64,000 nucleotides of DNA from G963675935 sp963803125 (GTDB lineage Bacteria; Planctomycetota; Planctomycetia; Pirellulales; Thermoguttaceae). The translations under genes and the position numbers were made by a program. The stretch covers positions 1 through 64,000 of the forward strand of contig CAWDLR010000004.1 of assembly GCA_963803125.1 (NCBI GenBank), given 5' to 3'. Under the pieces are notes generated by a model. That model was not told the origin of the DNA and did no database searches. It saw only the letters and a program-made list of their open reading frames with translations. This document shows, piece after piece, positions 55,465 to 64,000 of this stretch. Position 1 is the first letter of the stretch. Every line of letters begins with the position of its first letter.

Positions 55465-56480
55465 TTGAACAAGTCTACAATCCGCACCGTCTGTTCGGCC
55501 GCTTCGACATCAACGCCATCAAGCGGATCTTCATCGAGCCCTGTTTCAATCGCTGCAACCTCCGCTGTCGTCACTGCCCGGTGGGGCTTAGGGTGAAACT
55601 GCGGGATACCCCCTCCGGGATGATGCCGCTGCGGGTGTTCCAGAGCATCTGCAAGAAATCGCTGCGCCGCTTTGCCGGCGAGATGGCGCTGTACAACTGG
55701 GGCGAGCCGTTTCTCAATCCCGACCTGCCGCAAATGGTCCGCTACGCAAAGCGGCACTCCCGCGCCCGCTTGATCCTCAACTCGAATTTCTCCTGGCGGT
55801 TCGACGACCGCGTGCTCGCCATTCTGGATTCTCTGGACAACGATACGATCGTGATCTCCTGCGACGGCTTTTCCCAGGCGACCTGCGAGAAATACCGGGT
55901 CGGCGTCAACTTCGAGCTGGTAATGCACAATGTCGAGCTGATCAACGATCGCAAGAAACCGCAGACGCAACTGCACTGGCAATACCTGCGCTTTCCCTGG
56001 AACCACGATGAGGAAGCGGCGGCGGCCGAGTACTGCAAGTCGCGGCAGATCGGCTTCTATCTCGGCCAGGGGGGCACCGGGACGGATTTCCCCGCGCTCC
56101 CCTATCCCCATAGTCCCGATCCCAGCCAATTCCGCTGCGATTTCTTCCGCACGTCGCTCTCGATCAATTTCGACGGTGAGGTCTACCCCTGCTGCGTATA
56201 CTTCGGGCCGTCAACATACAGCCTGGGAAACGCCGCGAAGACCAGCCTGAAAAAGATCTTCTCGCGCGGAAAGGGCAGAGAGATGCTGGACTATCTGGCG
56301 TTGCGCTCCGAGGGAGACAACAGCCTCATCTGCAAGCACTGCGTCGAGCGGGACGTCGGTCTGCCGGCGACCTGGAGACAAAACGAATCAAGTGACGTTG
56401 CCTCGATCGCGGCAGACCGCGTACATTACGGCACCGGGGTTGCGGAATCAACGGTTTGCGAAGCAGGAAGCACAGTCTGA
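55461..56480 (+). CDS. radical SAM/SPASM-type protein
   Basis: A 339-residue protein translationally coupled to the preceding gene. The radical SAM motif FIEPCFNRCNLRCRHCPVG lies near residue 28 (CxxxCxxC in CNLRCRHC), followed by FAGEMALYNWGEPFLNPDLP and LILNSNFSWRF. The C-terminal part has a SPASM-like Cys set: QFRCDFFRTSLSINFDGEVY, PCCVYFG and LICKHCVERDVG, for auxiliary iron-sulfur clusters. Such enzymes modify peptides or sugars; in this cluster a sugar or aminosugar is more likely. The final 30 residues before the stop look unconserved and may extend into intergenic DNA. Confidence 0.88.
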   Translation: MIEQVYNPHRLFGRFDINAIKRIFIEPCFNRCNLRCRHCPVGLRVKLRDTPSGMMPLRVFQSICKKSLRRFAGEMALYNWGEPFLNPDLPQMVRYAKRHSRARLILNSNFSWRFDDRVLAILDSLDNDTIVISCDGFSQATCEKYRVGVNFELVMHNVELINDRKKPQTQLHWQYLRFPWNHDEEAAAAEYCKSRQIGFYLGQGGTGTDFPALPYPHSPDPSQFRCDFFRTSLSINFDGEVYPCCVYFGPSTYSLGNAAKTSLKKIFSRGKGREMLDYLALRSEGDNSLICKHCVERDVGLPATWRQNESSDVASIAADRVHYGTGVAESTVCEAGSTV

Positions 56481-56498
56481 GACGGTCGAATTGTGGAG

Positions 56499-56576
56499 TT
56501 TAGCCGGCGTGCTTGCACGCCGCGAAAACAGGACGCGTTTTCCCGCCGCACGGCGTGCAAGCACGCCGGCTAAACG
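56499..56576. repeat. 25-bp perfect palindrome, TTTAGCCGGC family
   Basis: Arms 56499 to 56523 and 56552 to 56576 are perfect complements over 25 bases (GTTTAGCCGGCGTGCTTGCA core). It fills the gap between the radical SAM/SPASM gene and the methyltransferase gene, whose AAGGAG box lies just after it. Confidence 0.9.
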
Positions 56577-56600
56577 GAGCGTTATTGAAGGAGCGAGATC

Positions 56601-57452
56601 ATGGTGGGCATCGGCATGTTGAAAAGGCCGGCAAGGCCTTGCGTGCGGCTGTTGCGAAGAGCGTTGGAGTTGACGCCGTTGGCGGAGAAGGTCGATCCGC
56701 ACTGGACGCCGTTTCTCTGCAACGTCTGCGGCCTGCCGAACTACCTGCCGCTGCGGCGATTGTCGCGCGAGGACGGCCATTGCGTCCGCTGCCACTGTTA
56801 CGGGCGGCTGCGCTCGATGATGTACGCCGTGACCGCCCGCTTCTCGCCCGACGAGATCGTGCTGGCGCGGATCAAGCCGAGGAAGGACGTTCGCGGACTC
56901 GGCTGCTCCGACTGGGGATACGTGCGGCTGCTGGGCGAGAAATTCGACTACATCAACAGCTTCTACGATCGCCGGCCGCAGCTCGACCTGCACAACGTCG
57001 ATTGGACGCGCTGGGCGCCCGACAGTTTCGATTTCATCACCTGCACCGACGTGCTCGAGCACGTCGAGCCGCCGGTGGTGCGGACGTTCGAGAACATGCG
57101 CCGGCTGTTGAAGCCGGGCGGGGCGGCCATCCTCACCGTGCCCACCACGCTTGAGCCCGCCACGGCGGAGCACTTTCCCAACCTGCACCAGTGGCAGATC
57201 GAGGGTGTAGGCCAACAGCAGGTGGTGGTCAACCGCCGCCGCGACGGCACGATCGAGCGGTTCGACAACCTCTGCTTCCACGGCGGCGAGGGCATGACGC
57301 TGGAGTTTCGCCGCTTCTCGCGGCAGGGACTGATCGAGAGCGTGCAAGACGCCGGCCTGCGGATCGCCACGATCTACGACCAGCCCATCGAGCCCCACGC
57401 CCTATCCCTCTCGGCCGGCAATTTCGTGCTGGTGGCCGAGAGACCAAGCTGA
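56601..57452 (+). CDS. SAM-dependent methyltransferase with an N-terminal zinc-ribbon-like motif
   Basis: A 283-residue class I methyltransferase. Residues of about 38 to 66 carry FLCNVCGLPNYL and HCVRCHCYGRLRSMM, a CxxC...CxxC set that may bind zinc. The SAM fold follows, with VRGLGCSDWGYVRLLGEKF in place of the usual GxGxG strand, FDFITCTDVLEHVEPPVV as motif II and LLKPGGAAILTVPTTLEP as motif III. Related proteins are common in surface-polysaccharide clusters. AAGGAG lies 8 bases before the ATG. Confidence 0.82.
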   Translation: MVGIGMLKRPARPCVRLLRRALELTPLAEKVDPHWTPFLCNVCGLPNYLPLRRLSREDGHCVRCHCYGRLRSMMYAVTARFSPDEIVLARIKPRKDVRGLGCSDWGYVRLLGEKFDYINSFYDRRPQLDLHNVDWTRWAPDSFDFITCTDVLEHVEPPVVRTFENMRRLLKPGGAAILTVPTTLEPATAEHFPNLHQWQIEGVGQQQVVVNRRRDGTIERFDNLCFHGGEGMTLEFRRFSRQGLIESVQDAGLRIATIYDQPIEPHALSLSAGNFVLVAERPS

Positions 57453-57493
57453 GTCATAACCCCGTCCAGGAGCCTATCCGGAAACTAAACCAG

Positions 57494-57567
57494 GTTGGGG
57501 TGGCAGTTGTACTGCCACCCCGTATCTCCCGTAATCCCAGGAGTGGCAGTGCAACTGCCACCCCAAC
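57494..57567. repeat. GTTGGG-family palindrome upstream of the sulfotransferase gene
   Basis: Arms 57494 to 57521 (GTTGGGGTGGCAGTTGTACT start) and 57543 to 57567 (ending CTGCCACCCCAAC) match with one mismatch over the paired part. It ends 14 bases before the ATG at 57582 and would be read in frame if translation began at 57495. Confidence 0.85.
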
Positions 57568-57581
57568 GAGCGAGTGGAGCC

Positions 57582-58560
57582 ATGAACCCGTCCAAGAGAA
57601 GCCGGCCCGATTTTCTATTGGTGGGCGCGCCGAAGAGCGGCACCACCGCCATGCACGCCTACTTGCGCTGGCATCCGCAAGTCTTCATGCCCGCGGCCAA
57701 GGAGATCCACTACTATGGCAGCGATTTCAGTTCGATGGTGACGCAGTTGACAGCCGAGCAGCACGCGGCGCTCTTTGTTGGGTCGGAATCGGCCCGCCGC
57801 GCCGGCGAGACCTGCATCTGGGCGCTCTATTCGCGCAGAGCCGCAGAGGAGATCAAGCGGGACATCCCCGACGCCCGCGTCCTGATCATGCTTCGCGACC
57901 CGGTGACCATGGCCTACGCCCTGCATAGCGAGTTCGTCTACCAGGGGATCGAAGACATTACCAGTTTTCCCCGCGCGTTGGCGGCCGAAGACGATCGCAA
58001 ACAGGGCCGGCGGCTGCCCAAGGGCACCACGCCGGTCCCTCCCGCGCAGTTGTTCTACCGCGACGTCGTAAGCTATGCCGAGCAAGTCGAGCGCTACTTT
58101 CGGGCTTTCGGCCGCAAACAGGTACACGTGATCCTCTACGACGACCTGAAACGCGACCCGCAGGGCACGTACCGGGCGGTGCTGGAGTTTCTCGGCGTCG
58201 ATCCCGACTTTCACACCGAACTGCCGGTCATCAATCCCAACAAGCGGGTCCGCAGCATCCGGCTGCGGCGTCTCTTGCATCGACCGCCGCTGCTGCTGAA
58301 TCGCTTCTGCCGCACGATCATTCCTTCGGCGGAGAAGCGGCAGAGGCTGCTCGACCGGCTCGACCGCTGGAACGTCGGTTTTCGGCCGCGGCCGCCGCTG
58401 AACGAGAAATTGCGGCAGCGGCTGCAAGCGGAGTTCGCCCCCGACGTTCGAGCGGCTCGGCGAATTGTTGAGCCGCGATCTGACGCAATGGGTAAGCGCG
58501 GCCAACTCTGCACCCAAGACCGGCGAAAGCTCGCCCAATCTGGAAAGACGTGCTGCATGA
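57582..58560 (+). CDS. PAPS-dependent sulfotransferase, frameshifted near the end
   Basis: The ATG at 57582 starts SRPDFLLVGAPKSGTTAMHA, with the 5'-phosphosulfate loop PKSGTT, then the 3'-phosphate-binding region VLIMLRDPVTMAYALHSEF and a helical C-terminal part ending NEKLRQRLQAEFAPDV. There the frame changes: removing one T at 58447 to 58448 gives ERLGELLSRDLTQWVSAA and a stop at 58558 that overlaps the start of the next gene (ATGA), exactly as expected for an operon. Without repair the frame runs on into the epimerase gene. The enzyme would transfer sulfate from PAPS to a glycan hydroxyl, suggesting a sulfated surface polymer. Confidence 0.87.
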
Positions 58561-59735
58561 GCAAATTACGAGTTCTGCTCAGCTTTGGCACCCGCCCCGA
58601 GGCCATCAAGATGGCCCCGGTGGTTCACGAATGTCTCAGGCAGTCCGACCGCATCGAGACCATCGTCTGCGTTACCGGCCAGCACCGGCAGATGCTCGAT
58701 CAGGTGACGCAGTACTTCGGCATCGCGGTCGATCGCGACCTCGATCTGATGTCGCCGAACCAGACGCTGGCCGAGGTGACCTCCCGCTGCCTGACGGGCC
58801 TCGACGCCGTGCTGGCCGAGTGCCGCCCCGATTGCATCGTCGCCCAGGGCGACACGACCACGGTGATGGCGGCGGCGCTGGCCGCATTTTACCGCCGCGT
58901 GCCGCTGGTTCACGTCGAGGCGGGCTTGCGCACCGGCGATCTCCAGGCCCCTTGGCCCGAAGAGCTCAACCGGCGGATCGCAAGCCTCGTCACCGCGCTG
59001 CACTGTGCGCCGACCGAGCGGGCGGCCGACAACCTGCTGCGCGAAGGGACGCCCGCCGCCAGCGTTCACGTCACCGGCAACACGGTGATCGACGCCCTGT
59101 TGTGGACCGTCGCCCGCGAGCGCGAGCACGGCCGGCAGTGGCGGGAGAAATACGCCGGCCTGGGCGAGCGCCGCATGGTGCTGGTGACCGGCCATCGCCG
59201 CGAGAACTTCGGCGACGGCATGGAGCAGATCTGTTCGGCGATTCTCATCTTGGCGCGGCGTTTTCCCGAGGTCGAGTTCCTTTATCCCGTGCATCTGAAT
59301 CCGAACGTTCGCGAGCCGGTGGGCCGGCGGCTTTCGGGCGAGGCAAACATCCGCCTCTGCGAGCCCGCCCCCTATCCCGAGTTCGTCTGGCTGATGGACC
59401 GGGCGACGCTGATCTTAAGCGACTCGGGCGGCGTGCAGGAGGAGGCCCCCTCGCTGCGGAAGCCGGTGCTGGTGATGCGCGAAACCACCGAGCGGCCCGA
59501 AGCGGTCGAGGCCGGGGCCGTCGAATTGGTCGGCACCGACGTGTTTCGCATCGTCGATCGGGCGAGCCTGCTGCTGAGCGACGTGGCGGCCTATTCGTTG
59601 CACCAGATCGAGCGGAGCCCCTATGGCGACGGCCGGGCCGCTGGACGGATCGTCGATCTGATGTTGCGGCAGGGTTGGCAATCAGCGGCCCGTCCGCTCT
59701 CGCTTCCGCGGCCGAAGCTCCGCGAGGCGGCGTGA
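58557..59735 (+). CDS. wecB: UDP-N-acetylglucosamine 2-epimerase (non-hydrolysing)
   Basis: A 392-residue protein with the whole family signature: VLLSFGTRPEAIKMAPVVHE at the start, CVTGQHRQMLDQVTQYFGI, VAQGDTTTVMAAALAAFYRR, HVEAGLRTGDLQAPWPEELN, VTGNTVIDALLW, MVLVTGHRRENFGDGMEQIC and LILSDSGGVQEEAPSLRKPV. It converts UDP-GlcNAc to UDP-ManNAc for surface polysaccharides. No ManNAc dehydrogenase follows, so ManNAc itself or an unlinked partner gene is implied. The start overlaps the sulfotransferase stop. Confidence 0.95.
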   Translation: MSKLRVLLSFGTRPEAIKMAPVVHECLRQSDRIETIVCVTGQHRQMLDQVTQYFGIAVDRDLDLMSPNQTLAEVTSRCLTGLDAVLAECRPDCIVAQGDTTTVMAAALAAFYRRVPLVHVEAGLRTGDLQAPWPEELNRRIASLVTALHCAPTERAADNLLREGTPAASVHVTGNTVIDALLWTVAREREHGRQWREKYAGLGERRMVLVTGHRRENFGDGMEQICSAILILARRFPEVEFLYPVHLNPNVREPVGRRLSGEANIRLCEPAPYPEFVWLMDRATLILSDSGGVQEEAPSLRKPVLVMRETTERPEAVEAGAVELVGTDVFRIVDRASLLLSDVAAYSLHQIERSPYGDGRAAGRIVDLMLRQGWQSAARPLSLPRPKLREAA

Positions 59736-59776
59736 GGACGCCATCGCCTCTTGAACTGCTTTTCAGGACTGGCCGT

Positions 59777-59847
59777 AGCCGGGAGCTAACAACTCCCGGC
59801 AGGTGTGGCTTTGCGGCTGATTCGCCGGGAGCTGTTAGCTCCCGGCT
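59777..59847. repeat. AGCCGGGAGC-family palindrome after the epimerase gene
   Basis: Arms 59777 to 59800 and 59824 to 59847 match at 23 of 24 positions. Same family as the in-frame element at 48515. The bases after it (59837 to 59861) reappear inverted at 60210 to 60234, so the whole stretch to 60234 may be one compound element. Confidence 0.85.
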
Positions 59848-59930
59848 GGGCTGCGCAAAACCGGCGCGATTCCTCGCAAGAGTTCACTGCTGATTGGTGT
59901 GAATCTGTTCCAAGTTGTCGAAGCGTGCTC

Positions 59931-60159
59931 CTCCACCGGCCCCGCGCCGGTGGAGAGACGATTGGCCGCTACCAGGCGACCACGCCGAGCGACATCGCTC
60001 CACCGGCCTTGAGCCGGTGGGCGAAACGATTGGCCGCCTCAACGCCCGGCCGCGGTCAGTCATTCGCTCCACCGGCACAAGGCCGGTGGGGGCGCCGTCT
60101 CCTGACTGTCGCCGCTTAGCGGCCAATCATTTGCTCCACCGGCACAAGGCCGGTGGGGG
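59931..60159. repeat. four regularly spaced CTCCACCGGC/GCCGGTGG palindromes
   Basis: Palindromes start at 59931, 59998, 60067 and 60134 (steps of 67, 69 and 67 bases); each reads CTCCACCGGC, a 4- to 6-base loop and GCCGGTGG. Spacers contain CGATTGGCCGC and, once, its inverse GCGGCCAATCAT. The 655 bases from 59736 to 60390 hold these elements and no gene. Confidence 0.85.
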
Positions 60160-60390
60160 CGGTTTGCAGGAACAAAAATGGGATAATGGACTCCTCCTCC
60201 AAACGCCACGTTTTGCGCAGCCCAGCTCCCGGCTATTGTAAGCCGTTGACAGGACACTCCTTAGTGATGCCCTCTTCCCGACGAGATCATCCCGCTGCGG
60301 CAGTCACGTTTTCAAGTTCCGACTTGGAGCCAAATCCGGTATAATCATCAGAAGGTCGAAGATTCGCGTTCATTTCCCAGCCGGTACTAA

Positions 60391-62181
60391 ATGGCAAAGA
60401 ACAGGTCCCACGGTACGAAGTTGCGTCCTTCATTGGCGTCGCCGGACCAATCCGACCAGCGCTCCGCCGAACCGTCCGCGGCCGGCGGCAACCATCTTCC
60501 TTCGCCGGCGGCGATCCGCGAGCTAATCGAGTCGGTGGCCATCGCCTTCGTCTTGGCCTTCCTCTTCCGCACCTTCGAGGCCGAAGCGTTCGTCATTCCC
60601 ACCGGCTCGATGGCCACCACGCTGATGGGCCGGCACAAAGACGTGGTCTGCAAGATGTGCGGCTGCCCTTACCGCGTCAGTGCCAGCGAAGAGGTGACCG
60701 CGGATGGAGCCCCGCGGGTGCGGGGCCCTGATGGAATCGACAGACCGTCGGAGGAATACAAGATCGCGACTGGTACTTGTCCGATTTGCGGCTACACGCA
60801 ATCGCTCGACGAAGAGCCGTCGTTCAACGGCGACCGCATTCTCGTGAGCAAGCTGGCCTATGAGATCGGCGAGCCCGAGCGCTGGGACGTGATCGTCTTC
60901 AAGTACCCCGGCGATCCGCCCGAGTTCCGCCGTCGGCATCCCGAAGAGAGCAGCGATTCGCGGATCAATTTCATCAAGCGGCTGGTCGGCCTGCCGGGCG
61001 ACACGGTGCGAATCCGAAACGGCGACGTGTGGATCAAAAGCGCCAAGGATAAGAGACAACTCGGCGACAAAGCGGAGTTCGTCATCGCCCGCCGTCCGCC
61101 GCGGAAGCTGCTGGCGATGCTCCAGCCAGTGTTCGACAACGATTACATGCCGCAGATTGCCAAAGCCGGCTGGCCGGCTCGCTGGTCGGCGGACAGCCAG
61201 GGCAACACCAGCGATTGGCGCAGCGATGATGCGGCGTCGTTTGTCGTCGATGGCTCGGCTAAGATGGAGAAATGGCTGCGGTATCACCATCTCGTTCCCT
61301 CCAGCCAGCAGGAATGGGATGATGCGGCCGTCGGGAAAAGGCCAAATCCGCCCAGACAGTTAATCACCGATTTTGCCGCCTACGACACGGGCAAGATGCG
61401 CTACCTATCGAACCCGTCCGAACCTGGCCCCGGGCATTCGGGTATTGGCTCGCACTGGGTCGGCGATCTCGCCGTCGAGTGCGCGGCGGAGACGCAGGGC
61501 CCCGGCGGCACGCTGGCGCTGGAGTTGTGCAAAGGCGGGCGGCGATTCCAATGCCGCTTCGATCTAGCGACCGGCCAGGCGACACTCTCGATCAGCGGCC
61601 AAGACATGGCCGATTGGCGGCGAACCGCCGCTACATCCATGCGAGGCCAGGGAAAACACAAGATCCTGCTGGCCAATTGCGACCAGGAACTGCGGCTGTG
61701 GATCGACGGCAGCCTGGTGTCGTTCGACCAGCCAACAATCTACGATGATCTCCACAACAACGTGCCCAAGTCGGCCGATTTGACGCCGGTCGGCATCGCT
61801 TCGGCCGGTGCGGCGACGCGGATCAGCCATCTTCGCGTGCTGCGCGACATCTACTACATCGCCGACCGCTGGGATTCATCCGGCCACGACCTTTACTTTC
61901 CGGCCGGCGACGCGAAGCTTGAGAGAGAAATGCAGCCGTCGCAAGATACGCGATACGTCAACTTCGAGCTCGGACCCGATCAGTTCTTCGTCCTCGGCGA
62001 CAACAGCGCCATGAGCAAGGACGGGCGGTTGTGGGGGCCCAATTACTGGGTGCCCCGCCAACTGCTGATCGGCAAGGCCCTGATGATTTACTGGCCCCAT
62101 TCCTGGGACCGGCTGCCATATTTCAATAGCATTCCCTGTCCCTATTTCCCGAATTTCAGTAGGATGCGGCTGGTGCGATAA
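60391..62181 (+). CDS. lepB: signal peptidase I with large inserted domains
   Basis: A 596-residue S26 peptidase, more than twice the usual size. One membrane helix (ESVAIAFVLAFLFRTF) precedes the nucleophile Ser73 in FVIPTGSMATTL. A zinc-ribbon-like insert follows directly (VCKMCGCPYRV and CPICGYTQSL). The catalytic Lys196 is in NFIKRLVGLPGDTVRIRNGD. Residues 245 to 485 are a second insert with a beta-sandwich look (LAVECAAETQGPGGTLALEL, KILLANCDQELRLWIDGSLV), like LamG or 3-keto-glycoside-hydrolase folds. The closing box FFVLGDNSAMSKDGRLWGPN and a final hydrophobic region are normal. It should cleave signal peptides at the inner membrane. Confidence 0.92.
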   Translation: MAKNRSHGTKLRPSLASPDQSDQRSAEPSAAGGNHLPSPAAIRELIESVAIAFVLAFLFRTFEAEAFVIPTGSMATTLMGRHKDVVCKMCGCPYRVSASEEVTADGAPRVRGPDGIDRPSEEYKIATGTCPICGYTQSLDEEPSFNGDRILVSKLAYEIGEPERWDVIVFKYPGDPPEFRRRHPEESSDSRINFIKRLVGLPGDTVRIRNGDVWIKSAKDKRQLGDKAEFVIARRPPRKLLAMLQPVFDNDYMPQIAKAGWPARWSADSQGNTSDWRSDDAASFVVDGSAKMEKWLRYHHLVPSSQQEWDDAAVGKRPNPPRQLITDFAAYDTGKMRYLSNPSEPGPGHSGIGSHWVGDLAVECAAETQGPGGTLALELCKGGRRFQCRFDLATGQATLSISGQDMADWRRTAATSMRGQGKHKILLANCDQELRLWIDGSLVSFDQPTIYDDLHNNVPKSADLTPVGIASAGAATRISHLRVLRDIYYIADRWDSSGHDLYFPAGDAKLEREMQPSQDTRYVNFELGPDQFFVLGDNSAMSKDGRLWGPNYWVPRQLLIGKALMIYWPHSWDRLPYFNSIPCPYFPNFSRMRLVR

Positions 62182-62217
62182 GCGAAAGGCAAGCCCTGCG
62201 AAACCGTAAACGGCTGA

Positions 62218-62254
62218 TCCCTGGCCCCTAGCCCCCAACCTCTAGCCCCTCTCC
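62218..62254 (+). repeat. pyrimidine-rich CCCCTAGCCC repeat just before lptB
   Basis: A tandem of CCCCTAGCCCC-like units (CTGGCCCCTAGCCCCC, CCTCTAGCCCCTCTCC) touches the ATG at 62255. It contains no purine-rich ribosome-binding site, so lptB has none visible. Confidence 0.5.
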
Positions 62255-62992
<738 letters not shown>

Positions 62993-63013
62993 GTCGGCGG
63001 GGCAGTGGTCCGT

Positions 63014-63112
63014 AGTCCGTAGGTTATGCTTCAGCATAACAATCGCCGGGACCCGATTCGTTTGCTGAGAAACAACCGACGGTCTGTTATGCTGAAGCAT
63101 AACCTACGGACT
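63014..63112. repeat. 28-bp perfect inverted repeat after lptB
   Basis: Arms 63014 to 63041 and 63085 to 63112 are perfect complements over 28 bases (GTAGGTTATGCTTCAGCATA core), and each contains the smaller palindrome TTATGCTTCAGCATAA. The rest of 62993 to 63348 shows no convincing gene; a 93-codon frame (63026 to 63307) is built on the repeat. Confidence 0.9.
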
Positions 63113-63348
63113 GAGAACGTCCGCCCCGCCATCGCAGTATCGATGCTTGCATGCACCCTGCCGCGGTATCATGCGGCGCGGAACAGAGCGGCGGCGTTCT
63201 GTCAAGGTGAACTGAACGACAAAATGTCGCGCGCAAGGGCCGGCGAGAAAGTGCTCTTTGCAGCGATTCTCTGCCGCGCCTATAATGCAGGAATCCACTG
63301 GAACTGACGGCCCGATTCGGGCAGATTCTTATAGGAGGAGGTGCAGAC

Positions 63349-63888
63349 GTGCTTACCGTCCGGCCGAAGGTCGCGGAGTTGACGTTTCAGTTGTTCGGGC
63401 GTCCGCTGCATCCGGAATTATTCGTCGTCTTTGAGAGTTGCACCATCGAGCGCGGCGGCTACACCGCGAAGATCGACATCACCGGCGCGGGCCACGTGGT
63501 CACCTGGCGCTACCAGGGATTGACGCTCACCGAGGTGGCGGCGTCGGCGCAGAACCCGCTGCCGAAAATGCGGCGGCTTCTGGCCCACCATCTCCGCGGC
63601 GAGCGGAGCGATAAGGTCGAGTGCCGCGGCGGCGTCCGCTACCAGACCAGTTTCCAGCTCGAGCCGGCCGATCCCGAGGTCTTCTGGACCTTCCAGCAGG
63701 AACTGGCCGTCGAGGGGCAACGGCAGGGGATGCTGCACCGCTTCGCCGCCAGCGGCCGCATGGCCCTCGGCGCGCTGAGCTATATCAACCTCGAAGCCCG
63801 CAACCGCAGCCTGCTGATCCAGGCCTTCCACACCTTCCCCGACGACTACGCCATCGTCAAGAGCCAGTCGCTCTTTCAATTGCCGTGA
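63349..63888 (+). CDS. DUF2617-like protein
   Basis: A 179-residue protein starting with GTG at 63349 behind a strong AGGAGGAGG. It contains LTFQLFGRPLHPELFVVFES near the N-terminus, AKIDITGAGHVVTWRYQGLT, LLAHHLRGERSDKVECRGGV and a C-terminal YINLEARNRSLLIQAFHTFP. I recall this pattern from the DUF2617 family of planctomycetes and actinobacteria; its role is unknown. It looks soluble and intact. Confidence 0.7.
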   Translation: MLTVRPKVAELTFQLFGRPLHPELFVVFESCTIERGGYTAKIDITGAGHVVTWRYQGLTLTEVAASAQNPLPKMRRLLAHHLRGERSDKVECRGGVRYQTSFQLEPADPEVFWTFQQELAVEGQRQGMLHRFAASGRMALGALSYINLEARNRSLLIQAFHTFPDDYAIVKSQSLFQLP

Positions 63889-63935
63889 CGGCTTGGGCGC
63901 AGTAGTTGTTTGCCGTCAAGACGAGAAGACCGTTG

Positions 63936-63998
63936 AGCCGTCGCGTCCACGCGGCGCAGAATCGCCCGCAATTCCAGCGCCGCGTGGACGCGGCGGCT
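63936..63998. repeat. palindromic element at the window end
   Basis: Arms 63936 to 63957 (AGCCGTCGCGTCCACGCGGC start) and 63977 to 63998 match at 21 of 22 positions. It follows the DUF2617-like gene and may serve as terminator or be a further repetitive palindrome. Confidence 0.8.
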
Positions 63999-64000
63999 AA

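Noticed and set aside
57495..59735. Genuine sulfotransferase-epimerase fusion protein
   Set aside because: The fused frame exists only because of one extra T at 58447 to 58448; removing it gives a normal sulfotransferase end whose stop overlaps the epimerase start.
59931..60159. CRISPR array
   Set aside because: The regular units are palindromes of about 25 bases with spacers that resemble each other, there are only four and no cas gene is near.
63026..63307. 93-codon ORF after lptB
   Set aside because: Most of its first half is the inverted repeat and the rest has no ribosome-binding site or protein-like pattern.

Overview
The window looks like a piece of a planctomycete chromosome, probably Pirellulales-like. 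The pointers are a bacterial topoisomerase VI pair, a very long signal peptidase I with inserted domains, formylglycine-generating-enzyme-like and DUF2617-like proteins, many GC-rich genes with long antisense shadows, and an abundance of intergenic palindromes. Placement is inferred from gene content only.

Left part (1 to about 29.2 kb): an island-like segment of visibly lower GC ending at a tRNA-Leu(GAG). Beside the tRNA 3' end lie the C-terminal half of a tyrosine integrase and an excisionase-like remnant. On the minus strand run a HEAT-repeat gene, a complete F1Fo ATP synthase set (a, c, b, delta, alpha, gamma, beta, epsilon), a transketolase fragment, a small unknown ORF, an N-truncated transaldolase, phosphoketolase, a type II NADH dehydrogenase and a GH13 alpha-amylase. 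Together they suggest a fermentative or microaerobic carbon and energy module (glycan to sugar phosphates to acetyl phosphate, NADH oxidation, proton-driven ATP turnover). An NtrC-type sigma54 regulator and a giant PAS/GAF hybrid histidine kinase sit divergently beside it, and two good -24/-12 promoters are visible. Towards the tRNA the island decays: a TolC-like gene, then pieces of a sigma54 regulator, a histidine kinase and an FGE-like gene.

Middle part (29.3 to 44.3 kb): a degenerate SpoIIE-type phosphatase, topoisomerase VI B and A separated by two PD-(D/E)XK-like genes (one a GxxExxY gene bounded by inverted repeats), two small secreted proteins, a large glycosidase-like protein, an HtrA-like protein lacking its catalytic His, an IS200/RAYT-like transposase remnant, and a tandem parvulin/SurA-like protein.

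Right part (44.5 to 59.7 kb): a plus-strand surface-glycan cluster with methyltransferase/glycosyltransferase fusions, a membrane glycosyltransferase-like protein, a DPM1-like GT2, two radical SAM proteins, a methyltransferase, a sulfotransferase and UDP-GlcNAc 2-epimerase. The end (60.4 to 64 kb) holds signal peptidase I, LptB and a DUF2617-like protein.

The most striking structural theme is a set of diverse long palindromic elements. They lie between genes, in frame inside at least four proteins, and over ribosome-binding sites. A RAYT-like transposase remnant flanked by related elements is a candidate clue to how some of them move. A second theme is about fourteen sites where a clear protein family changes reading frame by one or two bases. 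These may be assembly errors or genuine decay and affect many calls below.
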